Below are positions 24,222-33,299 of a DNA stretch of 64,000 bases, one piece after another. The stretch spans positions 4,216,001 to 4,280,000 of the forward strand of contig OY969712.1 of the NCBI GenBank assembly GCA_963702105.1, given 5' to 3'. This stretch comes from ZC4RG20 sp963702105. Lineage in GTDB: Bacteria; Pseudomonadota; Gammaproteobacteria; Steroidobacterales; Rariloculaceae. The position numbers and the translations under genes were made by a program. The notes beneath the pieces were generated by a model. The model was given only the letters and a program-made list of their open reading frames with translations, had not been told where the DNA came from and did not search any database. Within the stretch, counting starts at the first letter, position 1; each line of letters starts with the position of its first letter.

Positions 24222-27200
24222 TCAGCGCCGGCGGAAACCTGCGCCGAGGCCGCCCCCGAGGCGGCGCCCCTCGCGGCCGCGCAGCGCCGCGAGCAGCAGC
24301 AAGGCACCGAGGCCGCCGAGACCGAAACCGCCACCGCCGCCACCGCCGCCCGAGGAAGGCGGCGGATTCGGCGATGACCCGCCACCGCTGGCCGCGGCGA
24401 CCGTGACGGTGAACTTCTGCGTGGCCGTGGCGCCGGAGCCGTCCGTCGCGGTGATCTGCACCTGCGAATCACCGGCCGCCGTCGGCGTCCCGGATAAGGT
24501 CGCCGTGCCGTCGCCGTTGTCCACGAGCTGCAGGCCCGCGGGCAGGCCGGAGGCCGAGAACGCGATCGTATCGCCCGCGTCCGGATCCGTCGCCTTCACC
24601 GTGTAACTCACGGGCGTGCCGACCGTCGGCGCCGTGATGTCCGCGCCGGGCGTGCTCGTGAAACTCGGCGGTTGGTCGCCGCCCGCGGCCGCCGCAACGC
24701 TGATCGTGAAGTTCTGCGTCGCCGTTGCGCCCGCGCCGTCCGTCGCCGTGAGCGCCACGTCGACGTCGCCGGCGGCTTCGGGCGTGCCGGCCAGCGTCGC
24801 GGTTCCGTCACCGTTGTCCGTGAGCGTAAGCCACGCCGGCAGCCCAGCGGCCGAGAGCGCGATCGTGTCGCCTTGGTCGGGATCCGCGGCCGTTACGGAA
24901 TAGCTGTACGGCGTACCGGCAGTGGCATCCGTCACCGGCGTGCTCGTAAAGCTCGGGGGCTGATTGTTCCCCGTTCCACCCGCTGCGGCCACCGTGATCG
25001 TGAACGTCTGGGACGCCGTGGCGCCGGCCGCGTCGGCGACCTGAAGCTCGACGTTCGCATCGCCCACGTCATCCGCCGTTGGAGTCCCGGTCAGCGTCCC
25101 CGTGCCGTCGGCGTTGTCCGTGAACTTCAACCACGCTGGCAACGTCGGCGCCGTCAGCGTCAACATGTCCCCGGTATCGGGGTCGGAGGCCTGCACCTGG
25201 TAGCTGTAGGCAGCGTCCTGCGTGGCATCGGTCACGGGCGTGCTCGTGAAGCTCGGCGCCTGATTGCTGCCGCCGCCCGCGGCCGCGGCGACGCTGATCG
25301 TGAACGTCTGCGCGGCCGTCGCGCCTGCGGCGTCCGTGGCCGTGAGCTGCACGGCAACGTCGCCCACGTCGTCCGCGGTCGGCGTTCCCGTGAGCGTGCC
25401 CGTGCCGCCGCCGTTGTCCGTGAACTGCAGCCAGGCCGGCAGCCCCTGGGCGGTCAGGGTGATCGTATCGCCCTCGTTCGGATCCGCCGCCGTCACGGAA
25501 TATGTGTACACGGCACCCGCCGTCGCGGCCGTGACCGGTGTGCTCGTGAAACTCGGCGGCGCGTTGCCCTCCGCGACCGTGATCGTGAAGTCCTGCGTCG
25601 CCGTCTCGCCGACCGAGTCCGTGACGACGAGCTCGACGGGCTGAGCGCCCACGTCGGTGGACTGTGGCGTGCCGGTCAGCGTTCCGGTCCCGTCGCCGTT
25701 GTCCGCGAAGACGAGCCATACCGGCAGCGTCGGCGCCGACAGGGTCAGCGTGTCGCCCGCATCCGGGTCCGCCGCCGCGATGTTGTAGGTGTAAGCGGCG
25801 TTTGCGGCGGCGCTCGTCGGCGGCGTGCTCGTGAAGCTCGGCGCCATATCCGAGTTCGACGTCGTGATCGTGAACGTTTGCTTCGTCGTGTGTGTGCCGT
25901 CGCTCGCATCGATCTCGACGGCGCTCGCACCCTCGGCGCTCGCCGGTGGGGTCCCGGTCAGCTTCGCCGTGCCGTCGCCGTTGTCCGCCAACGCGAGCCA
26001 GGCGGGCGCGTTCGGCGCCGTGAGCGTGAGCGTGTCGCCATTGGGATCCGTGGCCGTCACGTCGTACTCGTAGGCGGTGCCCACCGTCGCGTCCGTCACC
26101 GGTGTGCTCGTAAACGTTGGGGAGTCCTGCGTGAGCGTCAGCGTGTCGATCGCGAGCGCCGGCGCGCCCGTCGTCGCCTCGGGCGAGAGCGACTTGAACT
26201 GGGCGCGCCACCTCACGTCCTGCCCCTGCATGGAAGCCGGAATCGCGAGCGGCGTCCCGTTCGGCACGATGTGCAGCCAGTTCGTTCCGCCGTTGCTCGT
26301 GACCCAGAAATCGGCGTTGTTGTGGAGGCCGAGTGTCGCGGGATCGATCGTCATCGCGATCGACGCCACGGGACTTGCCGGCGTCGCAACCGTCTGCGAC
26401 TGCGCCTTCGCGTGAAGCTGCACGGCTGCGGCGGAGTCGCTCGCGACGCCGGCATTGAGGTAGACGCGGTCCACGAAAGGATGTGCGTGATCGGCCGCGT
26501 CGCGGTCCTCATTGCCGACGACGAGATCGATCTTTCCGTCGCCGTTGAGGTCGCCCGCCGCGATGTAGTTCGTAATGTCCTTCTCCTGGCCGAGCTCGAC
26601 GTTCGTGAACGTCTGCCCCGTGCCGTCATTGAGAAGGATTCGATTCGTGTAACGCGGATTCGTGGCCGCGTCGGCCAATCCGGCCGTCGAAAGAATGATG
26701 TCGATGTAACCGTCGTTGTTGACGTCGGCGACGGCAACCCTGTGGACGTTGGCCGGGTCGCCCGGCGTGGTCACCGCGATGCCCGTGACCTGACCGAAGG
26801 GGTCGGCCGGGTTCGTCGTGTTCAGATACACCTTCACGGGCTGGTCCGCGTTGAAGTTGCCGACGACGATGTCCAGGAAGCCGTCCCCGTTTAAATCCGC
26901 GAGCGCGCCGGACTGGGAGTTGTCGGCCGCGCTACCGAGGTTGTGACACGCGAAGTGCCCGGCCCCGTCGTTGAGACAATAGCGATTGACCTCGTTCTCG
27001 TTCATGAACGCGAGATCTATGGAGCCATCGTTATTGAGATCGCCGGCCAGGACCTCCTGGCTGTTGCCGAAGTCGATGCGCTGGCCGCTGACGCCGCCGC
27101 TGCCGAAGGGCGCGGCCGGGTCCCCGGTGTTGAGATAGGCGAGGTCGGCCCACTTGTCGTTGTTGGCCGTGACGACGTTGAGATGGCCGTCGCCGTTGAT

Positions 27201-27836
27201 GTCGGCGAGAACGATCGAGTCCGTCGCCGGCGCCTGGGACGTAATGTCCGACTCCCGGTACGTAACGCCGTCACCCGAGTTCAGATACAGATGCGGCGGC
27301 TGATTCAGATTGCCGGCGACCACGTCCAGGAAGCCGTCCCCGTTCACGTCGCCCACGGCTATGCTGCGCGTATTGGCGTTGCTCGACCCGAGTGACGAGA
27401 TGTTCGGGAAGTTACCCATGCCGTCGTTGAGGTAAATGACGTTGACGCCGTCCGTGCCGGCCACGATGTCCGGCGAGCCGTCGCCGTTCATGTCGGCAAT
27501 CGCGAGACCCCGCGTCGTCTGCACGGCGCCCGGAAGATCGGTCCCGGTGCTGGTCGGCCCGAAGGGGTCCGTCAGCGGCGTCGCGGTCGGCATCGTGAGC
27601 ATGCCGGCCGTGGTGGCGCCCCAGTCGGCCGTCGTGTTGGCCGCATCGCTCAGCGACGCCCCGTCGAACGTTTCCTGAAATGGAAGACCGGTCGTCGCCG
27701 CGTAAAGGGCGGCCGCCGAAAGTGTCGCCGCGACCGCAGCCACGACCAGACGCACGCCGCGGCCGCGCGGGCCGGCGGCCCTTTTCACTTCCTTCCGTTG
27801 GCTGTAAGGCTCCTCGAACAATGCCTTTCGGTTCAT
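24222..27836 (-). CDS. Giant secreted FG-GAP/VCBS and cadherin-like repeat protein with GlyGly-CTERM-like tail
   Basis: 1204 residues from ATG 27836, chosen because GGAG lies nine bases upstream (an in-frame GTG at 27851 is less likely). After a signal anchor, about seven FG-GAP/VCBS blades carry Ca-binding loops of the DxNxDGxxD type (residues 90-460). A linker of about 100 residues is followed by six cadherin/He_PIG-type repeats of about 95 residues, each opening with PSFTSTP and closing with TFTI or similar. The tail is Gly/Ser/Pro-rich, then a hydrophobic stretch and Arg cluster (GLGGLGALLLLAALRGREGR), like a GlyGly-CTERM rhombosortase signal. Likely a large surface or adhesive protein. 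No sorting protease is in the window. Confidence 0.82.
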   Translation of the reverse strand: MNRKALFEEPYSQRKEVKRAAGPRGRGVRLVVAAVAATLSAAALYAATTGLPFQETFDGASLSDAANTTADWGATTAGMLTMPTATPLTDPFGPTSTGTDLPGAVQTTRGLAIADMNGDGSPDIVAGTDGVNVIYLNDGMGNFPNISSLGSSNANTRSIAVGDVNGDGFLDVVAGNLNQPPHLYLNSGDGVTYRESDITSQAPATDSIVLADINGDGHLNVVTANNDKWADLAYLNTGDPAAPFGSGGVSGQRIDFGNSQEVLAGDLNNDGSIDLAFMNENEVNRYCLNDGAGHFACHNLGSAADNSQSGALADLNGDGFLDIVVGNFNADQPVKVYLNTTNPADPFGQVTGIAVTTPGDPANVHRVAVADVNNDGYIDIILSTAGLADAATNPRYTNRILLNDGTGQTFTNVELGQEKDITNYIAAGDLNGDGKIDLVVGNEDRDAADHAHPFVDRVYLNAGVASDSAAAVQLHAKAQSQTVATPASPVASIAMTIDPATLGLHNNADFWVTSNGGTNWLHIVPNGTPLAIPASMQGQDVRWRAQFKSLSPEATTGAPALAIDTLTLTQDSPTFTSTPVTDATVGTAYEYDVTATDPNGDTLTLTAPNAPAWLALADNGDGTAKLTGTPPASAEGASAVEIDASDGTHTTKQTFTITTSNSDMAPSFTSTPPTSAAANAAYTYNIAAADPDAGDTLTLSAPTLPVWLVFADNGDGTGTLTGTPQSTDVGAQPVELVVTDSVGETATQDFTITVAEGNAPPSFTSTPVTAATAGAVYTYSVTAADPNEGDTITLTAQGLPAWLQFTDNGGGTGTLTGTPTADDVGDVAVQLTATDAAGATAAQTFTISVAAAAGGGSNQAPSFTSTPVTDATQDAAYSYQVQASDPDTGDMLTLTAPTLPAWLKFTDNADGTGTLTGTPTADDVGDANVELQVADAAGATASQTFTITVAAAGGTGNNQPPSFTSTPVTDATAGTPYSYSVTAADPDQGDTIALSAAGLPAWLTLTDNGDGTATLAGTPEAAGDVDVALTATDGAGATATQNFTISVAAAAGGDQPPSFTSTPGADITAPTVGTPVSYTVKATDPDAGDTIAFSASGLPAGLQLVDNGDGTATLSGTPTAAGDSQVQITATDGSGATATQKFTVTVAAASGGGSSPNPPPSSGGGGGGGGFGLGGLGALLLLAALRGREGRRLGGGLGAGFRRR

Positions 27837-28399
27837 CTGATTCTTCTCCACCTAGGACTTTTTCTTTGCGTGCCGGCAACGGCTGCGTGCCGGCAACGGC
27901 GAGTCGGGGACGCAGTCGAGCGCGTCATCGTCTGGTGGCCCCTGAATCGCGGTGACAATGGCTGTAGTCGTTGTGTTTGCCGTAACAGGAGGCCGCGATG
28001 CAGGTTCTATGCCACGGCATGGAGCGGCACGAACGACCGCGTGCGGGGTTGAAATCGTTCCGGTATTTGCAACGTCCCTTTGATTTCGCGAAACGTCGCT
28101 GCGGCGTGCGCGGGCGGCATCCCGGCGTGGCCCGAGGCGGCGGCGGAGGCACTCCGCCGCGCGGCCGGGCGGGGCTCCGCTCGCGGCCCTCGGAGGGGCC
28201 TGCACGAAATCGCTTGGTAAAGCAAGCGGCTTCTGCTATCGTAGCGCCAGCCTAGAGCACGGTTCGGTCGGTGCTCGGCTTCTCGCGGTAACCCCAGTAC
28301 TCGGCTAGCCTCGATAGTTCATCACATCAAACCAAAGGCTTTGCCTGGACCGAGCTCGGCATCGACCGAGCGGGCGCCGCCTGGAGCAATCGTCCCATC
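27837..28399. other. 563-bp divergent spacer between the giant repeat protein and rhlE
   Basis: No gene is supported. Near the left end a 16-nt sequence is directly repeated (27868-27883 and 27885-27900). The right 190 bp hold a promoter for rhlE (28214-28242) and a long untranslated leader. The middle is GC-rich without a convincing reading frame. Confidence 0.5.
28214..28242 (+). promoter_or_regulatory. Putative sigma-70 promoter with long leader for rhlE
   Basis: TTGGTA (28214-28219) and TATCGT (28237-28242) are separated by 17 bp. A start near 28249 would give a leader of about 150 nt, similar in length to leaders of cold-induced helicase genes. Confidence 0.45.
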
Positions 28400-29719
28400 A
28401 TGTCTTTCGAAAGTCTCGGCCTCTCGGCCGAGTTAGTCCGCGGTGTCCGCGATAAGGGCTACCGCGAGCCCACCCCTGTGCAAGCCCAGGCCATCCCATT
28501 GATTCTCGAAGGCCGCGACCTGCTGGCCCGTGCCCAGACCGGCACCGGCAAAACGGCCGGCTTTACGCTGCCGATGCTGCAGCGGCTGGCGGCGGCGCAG
28601 CCGACGCGCAAACGCGCCCTCCGCGCTTTGATCCTGACGCCGACGCGCGAGCTCGCCGCGCAGGTGGCGCAAAGCGTCGCCGATTACGGCGCACATCTTC
28701 CGCTTCGCTGCGCGACGTTGATCGGCGGCGTGAACATCCGCCCGCAGACAGCCGCGCTCGCGAAGGGCGTGGACATCGTCGTCGCAACGCCCGGGCGATT
28801 GCTCGATCACCTCGGGCAAGGCAACATCGATCTCGGCCGCGTCGAGCTCCTCGTGCTCGACGAAGCCGATCGCATGCTCGACATGGGGTTCATTCACGAC
28901 ATCCGGCGCGTGCTTTCCGCCCTGCCGCGTGCCAAGCAGAGCCTGCTGTTCTCGGCGACCTTCACGCCCGAGATCCGCAAGCTCGCCGAGGGACTGCTCC
29001 GCACGCCCGCCGAGGTCGCAGTCGCGCCGCACAACGCGCCGGCCGAGCGCGTCGAGCATCGCGTTCATCCGGTTTCCCAGCATCGCAAGCGCGAGCTGCT
29101 CTCGCATCTGATCAGGTCGGGTGGCTGGGATCGCGTGCTCGTATTCACGCGCACGAAGCATGGCGCGAACCGGCTCGCGGGGCTGCTCGGCCGCGACGGG
29201 CTCGCGGCGGCGGCCATTCACGGCAACAAGAGCCAGTCGGCCCGCACGCGGGCCCTCGCGGACTTCAAGTCCGGCTCGGTGCGCGTGCTCGTCGCGACCG
29301 ATATCGCCGCTCGCGGTCTCGATATCGTGGACCTCCCGCACGTCGTCAATTTCGAGCTGCCGAACGTTCCGGCCGACTACGTGCACCGCATCGGGCGGAC
29401 CGGCCGCGCGGGGCGCGCCGGCCACGCGGTCTCGCTCGTGAGCGCCGAGGAAAAGGGCCTTTTGGCGGACATCGAATCGCTGCTGCGCCAGCCGCTCGCG
29501 CGCACGGTCGTCCCGGGCTTCGAGCCGGATGCGCAGGAACGGGCCGCGCCGGCCGGCGAGCGCGGCGAGCGGCGCGGCGGGCCGGCACGGGGACCACGCA
29601 GCGACGGCGATGCCAGGGCGCCCGCCCGTCCAGGCAACGGCAGCGGCCGTGGGAAGCGCGGGGCGAGGCACGGAGGGGCCGGGCGCGGCCCAAGACAGGT
29701 GGCGCCCGAGCGCCATTGA
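28400..29719 (+). CDS. rhlE: DEAD-box ATP-dependent RNA helicase RhlE
   Basis: 439 residues. All helicase motifs are present in order: Q motif EPTPVQAQAIP, Walker A ARAQTGTGKTAG, Ia PTRELAAQ, DEAD in VLDEADRMLDMGF, SAT in LFSATF, then the second RecA domain with IHGNKSQSARTRAL, ATDIAARGLD and HRIGRTGRAGR. The Arg/Gly-rich tail from about residue 370 is typical of RhlE and binds RNA nonspecifically. It remodels RNA in ribosome assembly and cold adaptation. An RRM protein gene lies 118 bp downstream on the same strand, a common cold-shock partnership. Confidence 0.93.
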   Translation: MSFESLGLSAELVRGVRDKGYREPTPVQAQAIPLILEGRDLLARAQTGTGKTAGFTLPMLQRLAAAQPTRKRALRALILTPTRELAAQVAQSVADYGAHLPLRCATLIGGVNIRPQTAALAKGVDIVVATPGRLLDHLGQGNIDLGRVELLVLDEADRMLDMGFIHDIRRVLSALPRAKQSLLFSATFTPEIRKLAEGLLRTPAEVAVAPHNAPAERVEHRVHPVSQHRKRELLSHLIRSGGWDRVLVFTRTKHGANRLAGLLGRDGLAAAAIHGNKSQSARTRALADFKSGSVRVLVATDIAARGLDIVDLPHVVNFELPNVPADYVHRIGRTGRAGRAGHAVSLVSAEEKGLLADIESLLRQPLARTVVPGFEPDAQERAAPAGERGERRGGPARGPRSDGDARAPARPGNGSGRGKRGARHGGAGRGPRQVAPERH

Positions 29720-29837
29720 GAACGAGAGATCTCAGCGGCCGGCGCGGTGCCGGCGGCGAGACGGCGGGGCTTCTTTGTGATTTGGCCGCCCTGCCGCTAC
29801 GGTTACGACAAATCACTTTTTCCGAGAACTGAACTAT

Positions 29838-30098
29838 ATGAACATCTATGTTGGGAACCTCGCTTACGGCGTGACGGAGGAACAGCTGCGTGGCGCCTTC
29901 GTCAAATTCGGCAACGTCACCCGCGTCAACGTCATCATCGATCGGGAGACGGGCCGCTCAAAGGGCTTCGGCTTCGTCGAAATGCCGGACGATTCCGCTG
30001 CCCACGCTGCGATCAAGGGCCTGAACGGCGTCGAGCTCGAAGGCCGCAGCTTGAAGGTCAGCGAGGCCCGTCCTCAGGAGCGTCGCCCGCGCTTCTAG
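29838..30098 (+). CDS. Small RRM-type RNA-binding protein
   Basis: 86 residues, a single RNA recognition motif: RNP2 is IYVGNL at residues 3-8, RNP1 is KGFGFVEM at about 42-49, with the alpha/beta order of the fold complete (EEQLRGAFVKFG, AIKGLNGVELEG). A short basic tail ends RRPRF. Bacterial RRM proteins of this size are often induced by cold. Located between rhlE and an anion permease gene on the same strand. Confidence 0.92.
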   Translation: MNIYVGNLAYGVTEEQLRGAFVKFGNVTRVNVIIDRETGRSKGFGFVEMPDDSAAHAAIKGLNGVELEGRSLKVSEARPQERRPRF

Positions 30099-30162
30099 CC
30101 CTTCCGCCGGCCGGCCGCGGGCGCCTGCCGGGCGCCCGCGGCCGACTTCTCGGAGAGCTGAC

Positions 30163-31932
30163 TTGGGAGTGAACGCTTGGCTCACGATGGGGATCGTGGG
30201 CCTCATGGTCGTTTTGCTGATCGGCACGCGTATCGCGGCCGATCTGTTGCTCGTCGCTGCGCTGACCGTCCTGATCCTCGCCAAGGTGATCTCGCCGGCC
30301 GACGCGCTCGCCGGACTCGGCAACCCCGGCCTCGCGACCGTCGCCGTCCTTTACGTCGTCGTGGCCGGCCTCGTCGACACCGGCGCCGTTCACGCCGTCG
30401 GGGCGCGCCTCCTCGGGCGCCCGAAATCCGTCTCCTCGGCGCTGCTGCGCCTCATGCTGCCCGTTACGGCCGTCAGCGCCTTTCTCAACAATACGCCCGT
30501 CGTCGCCATGCTCGTGCCCGTCGTCGAGGACTGGGCCAAACGCTCGCGCATCTCGGTCTCGAAGCTCATGATCCCGCTGAGCTATGCGGCGATTCTCGGC
30601 GGCACCTGCACCTTGATCGGCACGAGCACGAACATCATCGTCAACGGCCTCGTGCAGCAGCGGACGAACCTCGATCCCATAGGCTTTTTCGCGATCGGCG
30701 CGCTGGGCCTGCCGACCGCCGTCGTCGGCGTGCTCTTCGTGCTCGCGGCGCACCGCTGGCTGCTGCCCGAGCGGCGCCCGCCGCTGCGTGATTCGGGCGA
30801 GGGGCGCGAGTACACGATGGAGATGCTGCTCGAGGAGACGAGCCCGATGATCGGCAAGAGCGTCGAGCAGGCCGGTCTGCGGCATCTGCCGGGCGCCTTC
30901 CTCGCCGAGATCGAGCGCGCCGACACCGTGCTTCCGGCCGTCGGGCCGGCCGAGGTCCTGCGGGCCGGAGACCGTCTCATGTTCGTCGGCGTCGTCGACT
31001 CGGTCGTCGACCTGCTGCGCATGCGCGGCCTCGTTCCCGCGCCCGAACAGCTGTTCAAGCTTTCGGCGCCGCGGCCCGAACGGCGCGTCGTCGAAGTGGT
31101 CGTCTCCGCGAGCTGCCCGCTCGTCGGCCGCACGGTCCGCGAGGGCCGGTTCCGCTCGCGTTACGACGCCGTCGTCATCGCGGCGGCCCGCAACGGCCGG
31201 CGGCTGCGTGGCAAGATCGGCGACATCGAGCTGCAGGTCGGGGACACGCTGCTGCTCGAGACGCGCCCGTCCTTCCCGACCCAACAGCGCAACTCGCGCG
31301 ATTTCCTGCTCGTCAGCGAAGTGCAGAACGCCGCGCTGCCGCGCCACGACCGCGCCTGGCTAGCGGGGCTTATTCTCGCCGTCATGGTCGCCCTCGCCGC
31401 AACCGGCGCGCTCTCGATGTTCGAGGCTGCGCTCGTCGCCGCCGGCCTCATGCTCGCGACGCGCTGCACCACCGCGAGCGCCGCACGGGCGAGCATCGAC
31501 TGGTCCGTCCTCATCGTCATCGGCGCCGCGCTCGGCATCGGCCGCGCGCTCGAAGCCAGCGGCGCGGCCCACGCCGTCGCCTCGGCCTCGATCGGCGCAC
31601 TCGGCGGCAGCCCGTGGCTCGCACTGCTCGCGGTCTACATCGTCACGAGCGCATTCACGGCGCTGCTCACGAACAACGCCGCGGCCGTCATCGTATTCCC
31701 GATCGCGCAGGCCACCGCTCAATCCCTGGGCGTGAGCCTGTGGCCCTTCGTCTTCGTCATCATGATGGCGGCCTCGGCCAGCTTCGCGACCCCGATCGGG
31801 TATCAAACGAACCTCATGGTCTACGGACCCGGCGGGTATCGCTTCTCGGACTACGTGAGGTTCGGCTTGCCGCTCAACGTGCTGCTCGGAGCGATCGCCG
31901 TGTTGCTTGCGCCGGTGATCTGGCCGTTCTGA
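30163..31932 (+). CDS. SLC13/DASS-type permease with two TrkA-C (RCK_C) domains
   Basis: 589 residues. The N-terminal half has transmembrane helices with FLNNTPVVAML and GTCTLIGTSTNIIVNGLV, the two clam-shell motifs of the family; the C-terminal half repeats them (LLTNNAAAVIVFP, ATPIGYQTNLMVYGPGGY). Residues about 215-380 form two cytosolic TrkA-C domains, which bind small regulators. Such proteins carry sulfate, dicarboxylates or other anions, most often Na-coupled. The start is taken as TTG 30163 behind GGAGAG; GTG 30169 is an alternative. Confidence 0.85.
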   Translation: MGVNAWLTMGIVGLMVVLLIGTRIAADLLLVAALTVLILAKVISPADALAGLGNPGLATVAVLYVVVAGLVDTGAVHAVGARLLGRPKSVSSALLRLMLPVTAVSAFLNNTPVVAMLVPVVEDWAKRSRISVSKLMIPLSYAAILGGTCTLIGTSTNIIVNGLVQQRTNLDPIGFFAIGALGLPTAVVGVLFVLAAHRWLLPERRPPLRDSGEGREYTMEMLLEETSPMIGKSVEQAGLRHLPGAFLAEIERADTVLPAVGPAEVLRAGDRLMFVGVVDSVVDLLRMRGLVPAPEQLFKLSAPRPERRVVEVVVSASCPLVGRTVREGRFRSRYDAVVIAAARNGRRLRGKIGDIELQVGDTLLLETRPSFPTQQRNSRDFLLVSEVQNAALPRHDRAWLAGLILAVMVALAATGALSMFEAALVAAGLMLATRCTTASAARASIDWSVLIVIGAALGIGRALEASGAAHAVASASIGALGGSPWLALLAVYIVTSAFTALLTNNAAAVIVFPIAQATAQSLGVSLWPFVFVIMMAASASFATPIGYQTNLMVYGPGGYRFSDYVRFGLPLNVLLGAIAVLLAPVIWPF

Positions 31933-31941
31933 ACGCGCTAT

Positions 31942-32129
31942 GCCGTCGGCCGCACGATTCATGAACGGGTCGGCCGCACTCATGGACGCCGTCGGCCGCA
32001 CTCATGGACGCCGTCGGCCGCACTCATGGACGCCGTCGGCCGCACTCATGGACGCCGTCGGCCGCACTCATGGACGCCGTCGGCCGCACTCATGGACGCC
32101 GTCGGCCGCACGATTCATGAACGGGTCGG
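31942..32129. repeat. 22-bp tandem repeat array bounded by two copies of a 32-bp direct repeat
   Basis: Six tandem units of 22 bp (31966-32097, unit containing GTCGGCCGCACTCATGGAC) lie between two identical 32-bp copies (31942-31973 and 32098-32129) that combine the same GCCGTCGGCCGCAC head with GATTCATGAACGGGTCGG. Units are adjacent with no spacers, so this is not a CRISPR array. A variant of the 32-bp sequence recurs at 40681-40711. It follows the SLC13 permease gene immediately. Confidence 0.9.
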
Positions 32130-32292
32130 GCGCCGCGGTTGGGGCGGAGGTTCGTGCATGAGGCCGCTGTCGGGACCGGCGTGAATCCGTCCCTGGAGCC
32201 TTCGTGCGCGCCATCCCTGGCGCTCACGATCCCGACAGCGGCCTCATGCACGAACCTCCTCTTCGACGTGGGCGGCCGTTCATGAATCGTGC
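32108..32292. repeat. Long-stem palindromic element, copy A (core reversed)
   Basis: Perfect 30-bp inverted arms at 32146-32175 and 32230-32259 enclose a 54-nt centre containing the family's invariant 16-mer in reverse (GCGCCATCCCTGGCGC, 32208-32223). An additional 17-bp inverted repeat (32108-32124 and 32276-32292, GCACGATTCATGAACGG and its complement) surrounds the whole. It lies in the spacer between convergent genes ending at 31932 and 32793. Confidence 0.92.
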
Positions 32293-32457
32293 TGAATCCG
32301 CGCGGGGAACTCGCTCGAGCAAAGACGCCAGGTTCCTGCGCTCGTCGGAGCTCACGACGATCACAGCCGTCTCAGACCGACGTCTCGGGGCGGAGGTCTC
32401 GGCCCGAACTACCAACGTCTCGCGGCGAACGTCTCGGCGCCAACCACCGACGTCTCA

Positions 32458-32579
32458 GGGCGGAGGGCTCGGCACAAGGGCGGTTTCGGGACGCTGAGCG
32501 CCAGGGATGGCGCTCAGCGAGCGCCCAGGGACGGGTTCACGGCGGTCCCGAAACCGCCCTTGTGCCGAGCCCTCCGCCC
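32458..32579. repeat. Long-stem palindromic element, copy B
   Basis: Perfect 35-bp arms at 32458-32492 and 32545-32579 enclose a 52-nt centre with GCGCCAGGGATGGCGC (32498-32513) followed by CCCAGGGACGGGTTCACGGC. The inner 8-10 bp of the arms (TTTCGGGAC) resemble the other copies; the outer part is different. The right arm runs straight into the 35-bp tandem array. Confidence 0.92.
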
Positions 32580-32585
32580 ACCCCA

Positions 32586-32795
32586 CCGACGTATCGGCGC
32601 GGAGACCTCCGCCCAACCCACCGACGTGTCAGCGCGGAGACCTCCGCCCACCCCACCGACGTGTCAGCGCCGAGACCCCCGCCCACCCCACCGACGTGTC
32701 AGCGCCGAGACCCCCGCCCACCCCACCGACGTGTCAGCGCCGAGACCCCCGCCCACCCCACCGACGTGTCAGCGCCGAGACCCCCGCCCCACTCA
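32586..32795. repeat. 35-bp tandem repeat array, six units
   Basis: Units start at 32586, 32621, 32656, 32691, 32726 and 32761, each beginning CCGACGTGTCAGCGCCGAGA (first unit variant). The last four are virtually identical. The array ends at the stop codon of the minus-strand gene at 32793. Degenerate relatives of the unit lie on the other side of copy B (32377-32470). Confidence 0.9.
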
Positions 32796-33299
32796 GAGCT
32801 TCCGCGAGTCGTAAGCCCAGTGCAGCAGCGCCTGCCGTTGCCGCCGGCGGCAGTCCAGGTCGCCGCGTTCGCAGTGCTTGCGGATCTGCGCCGCATGACG
32901 GCGCACCGCGCGCCAGCGCTTGACCTGGCGCGCATCGTCGTCGCAGCGTCTGCCGAGGTAATAGCGGCAGTACCACTGGAACCAGCCGCGCGGGTCCTCG
33001 TGGTAGATCCAGCCCTTGCGGCGCCACTCCGCGAGCGGTTGCGAGGCATTGACGCCGAAATAGTTGAGTTCCGGGTTGCGTCGTTCCGGCGAGAGCTTGG
33101 CGCCCGCGAACCACTCTCTCGGGAACTCTTCGCGGCAGTCGGTCAAGTACTTGCCGCCGAAGACGCCGAGCTCGAGCATTTCGGAGGGCGTCAGCTCCGG
33201 CGCGAAATAGGGGTCGAAGTCGCTGCCCGGCGCGACCGTGCGAAAGTAGACATAGCCCGACTGCATGCGGTCGTTCACGACGATTCTTCGAGGCTTCAC
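32793..33299 (-). CDS. Conserved hypothetical protein
   Basis: 168 residues from GTG 33299, a start supported by its GTGA overlap with the upstream acetyltransferase stop. It begins KPRRIVVNDRMQSGYVYFR and continues with LTPSEMLELGVFGGKYLTDC, then an aromatic/basic half (GWIYHEDPRGWFQWYCRYYLG) and an Arg-rich C-terminus. It resembles a widespread family without an assigned function. The high Trp/Tyr/Arg content suggests nucleic-acid or nucleotide contact, but this is a guess. Last gene of the GNAT-macro-GNAT operon. Confidence 0.75.
   Translation of the reverse strand: MKPRRIVVNDRMQSGYVYFRTVAPGSDFDPYFAPELTPSEMLELGVFGGKYLTDCREEFPREWFAGAKLSPERRNPELNYFGVNASQPLAEWRRKGWIYHEDPRGWFQWYCRYYLGRRCDDDARQVKRWRAVRRHAAQIRKHCERGDLDCRRRQRQALLHWAYDSRKL

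Noticed and set aside
24672..26894. 740-codon plus-strand open frame opposite the FG-GAP protein gene
   Set aside because: Arg-rich, without start signals; the opposite strand encodes clear repeat domains.
31966..32795. Direct repeats resembling a CRISPR array
   Set aside because: The 22-bp and 35-bp units are directly adjacent with no unique spacers, and no cas genes are present.
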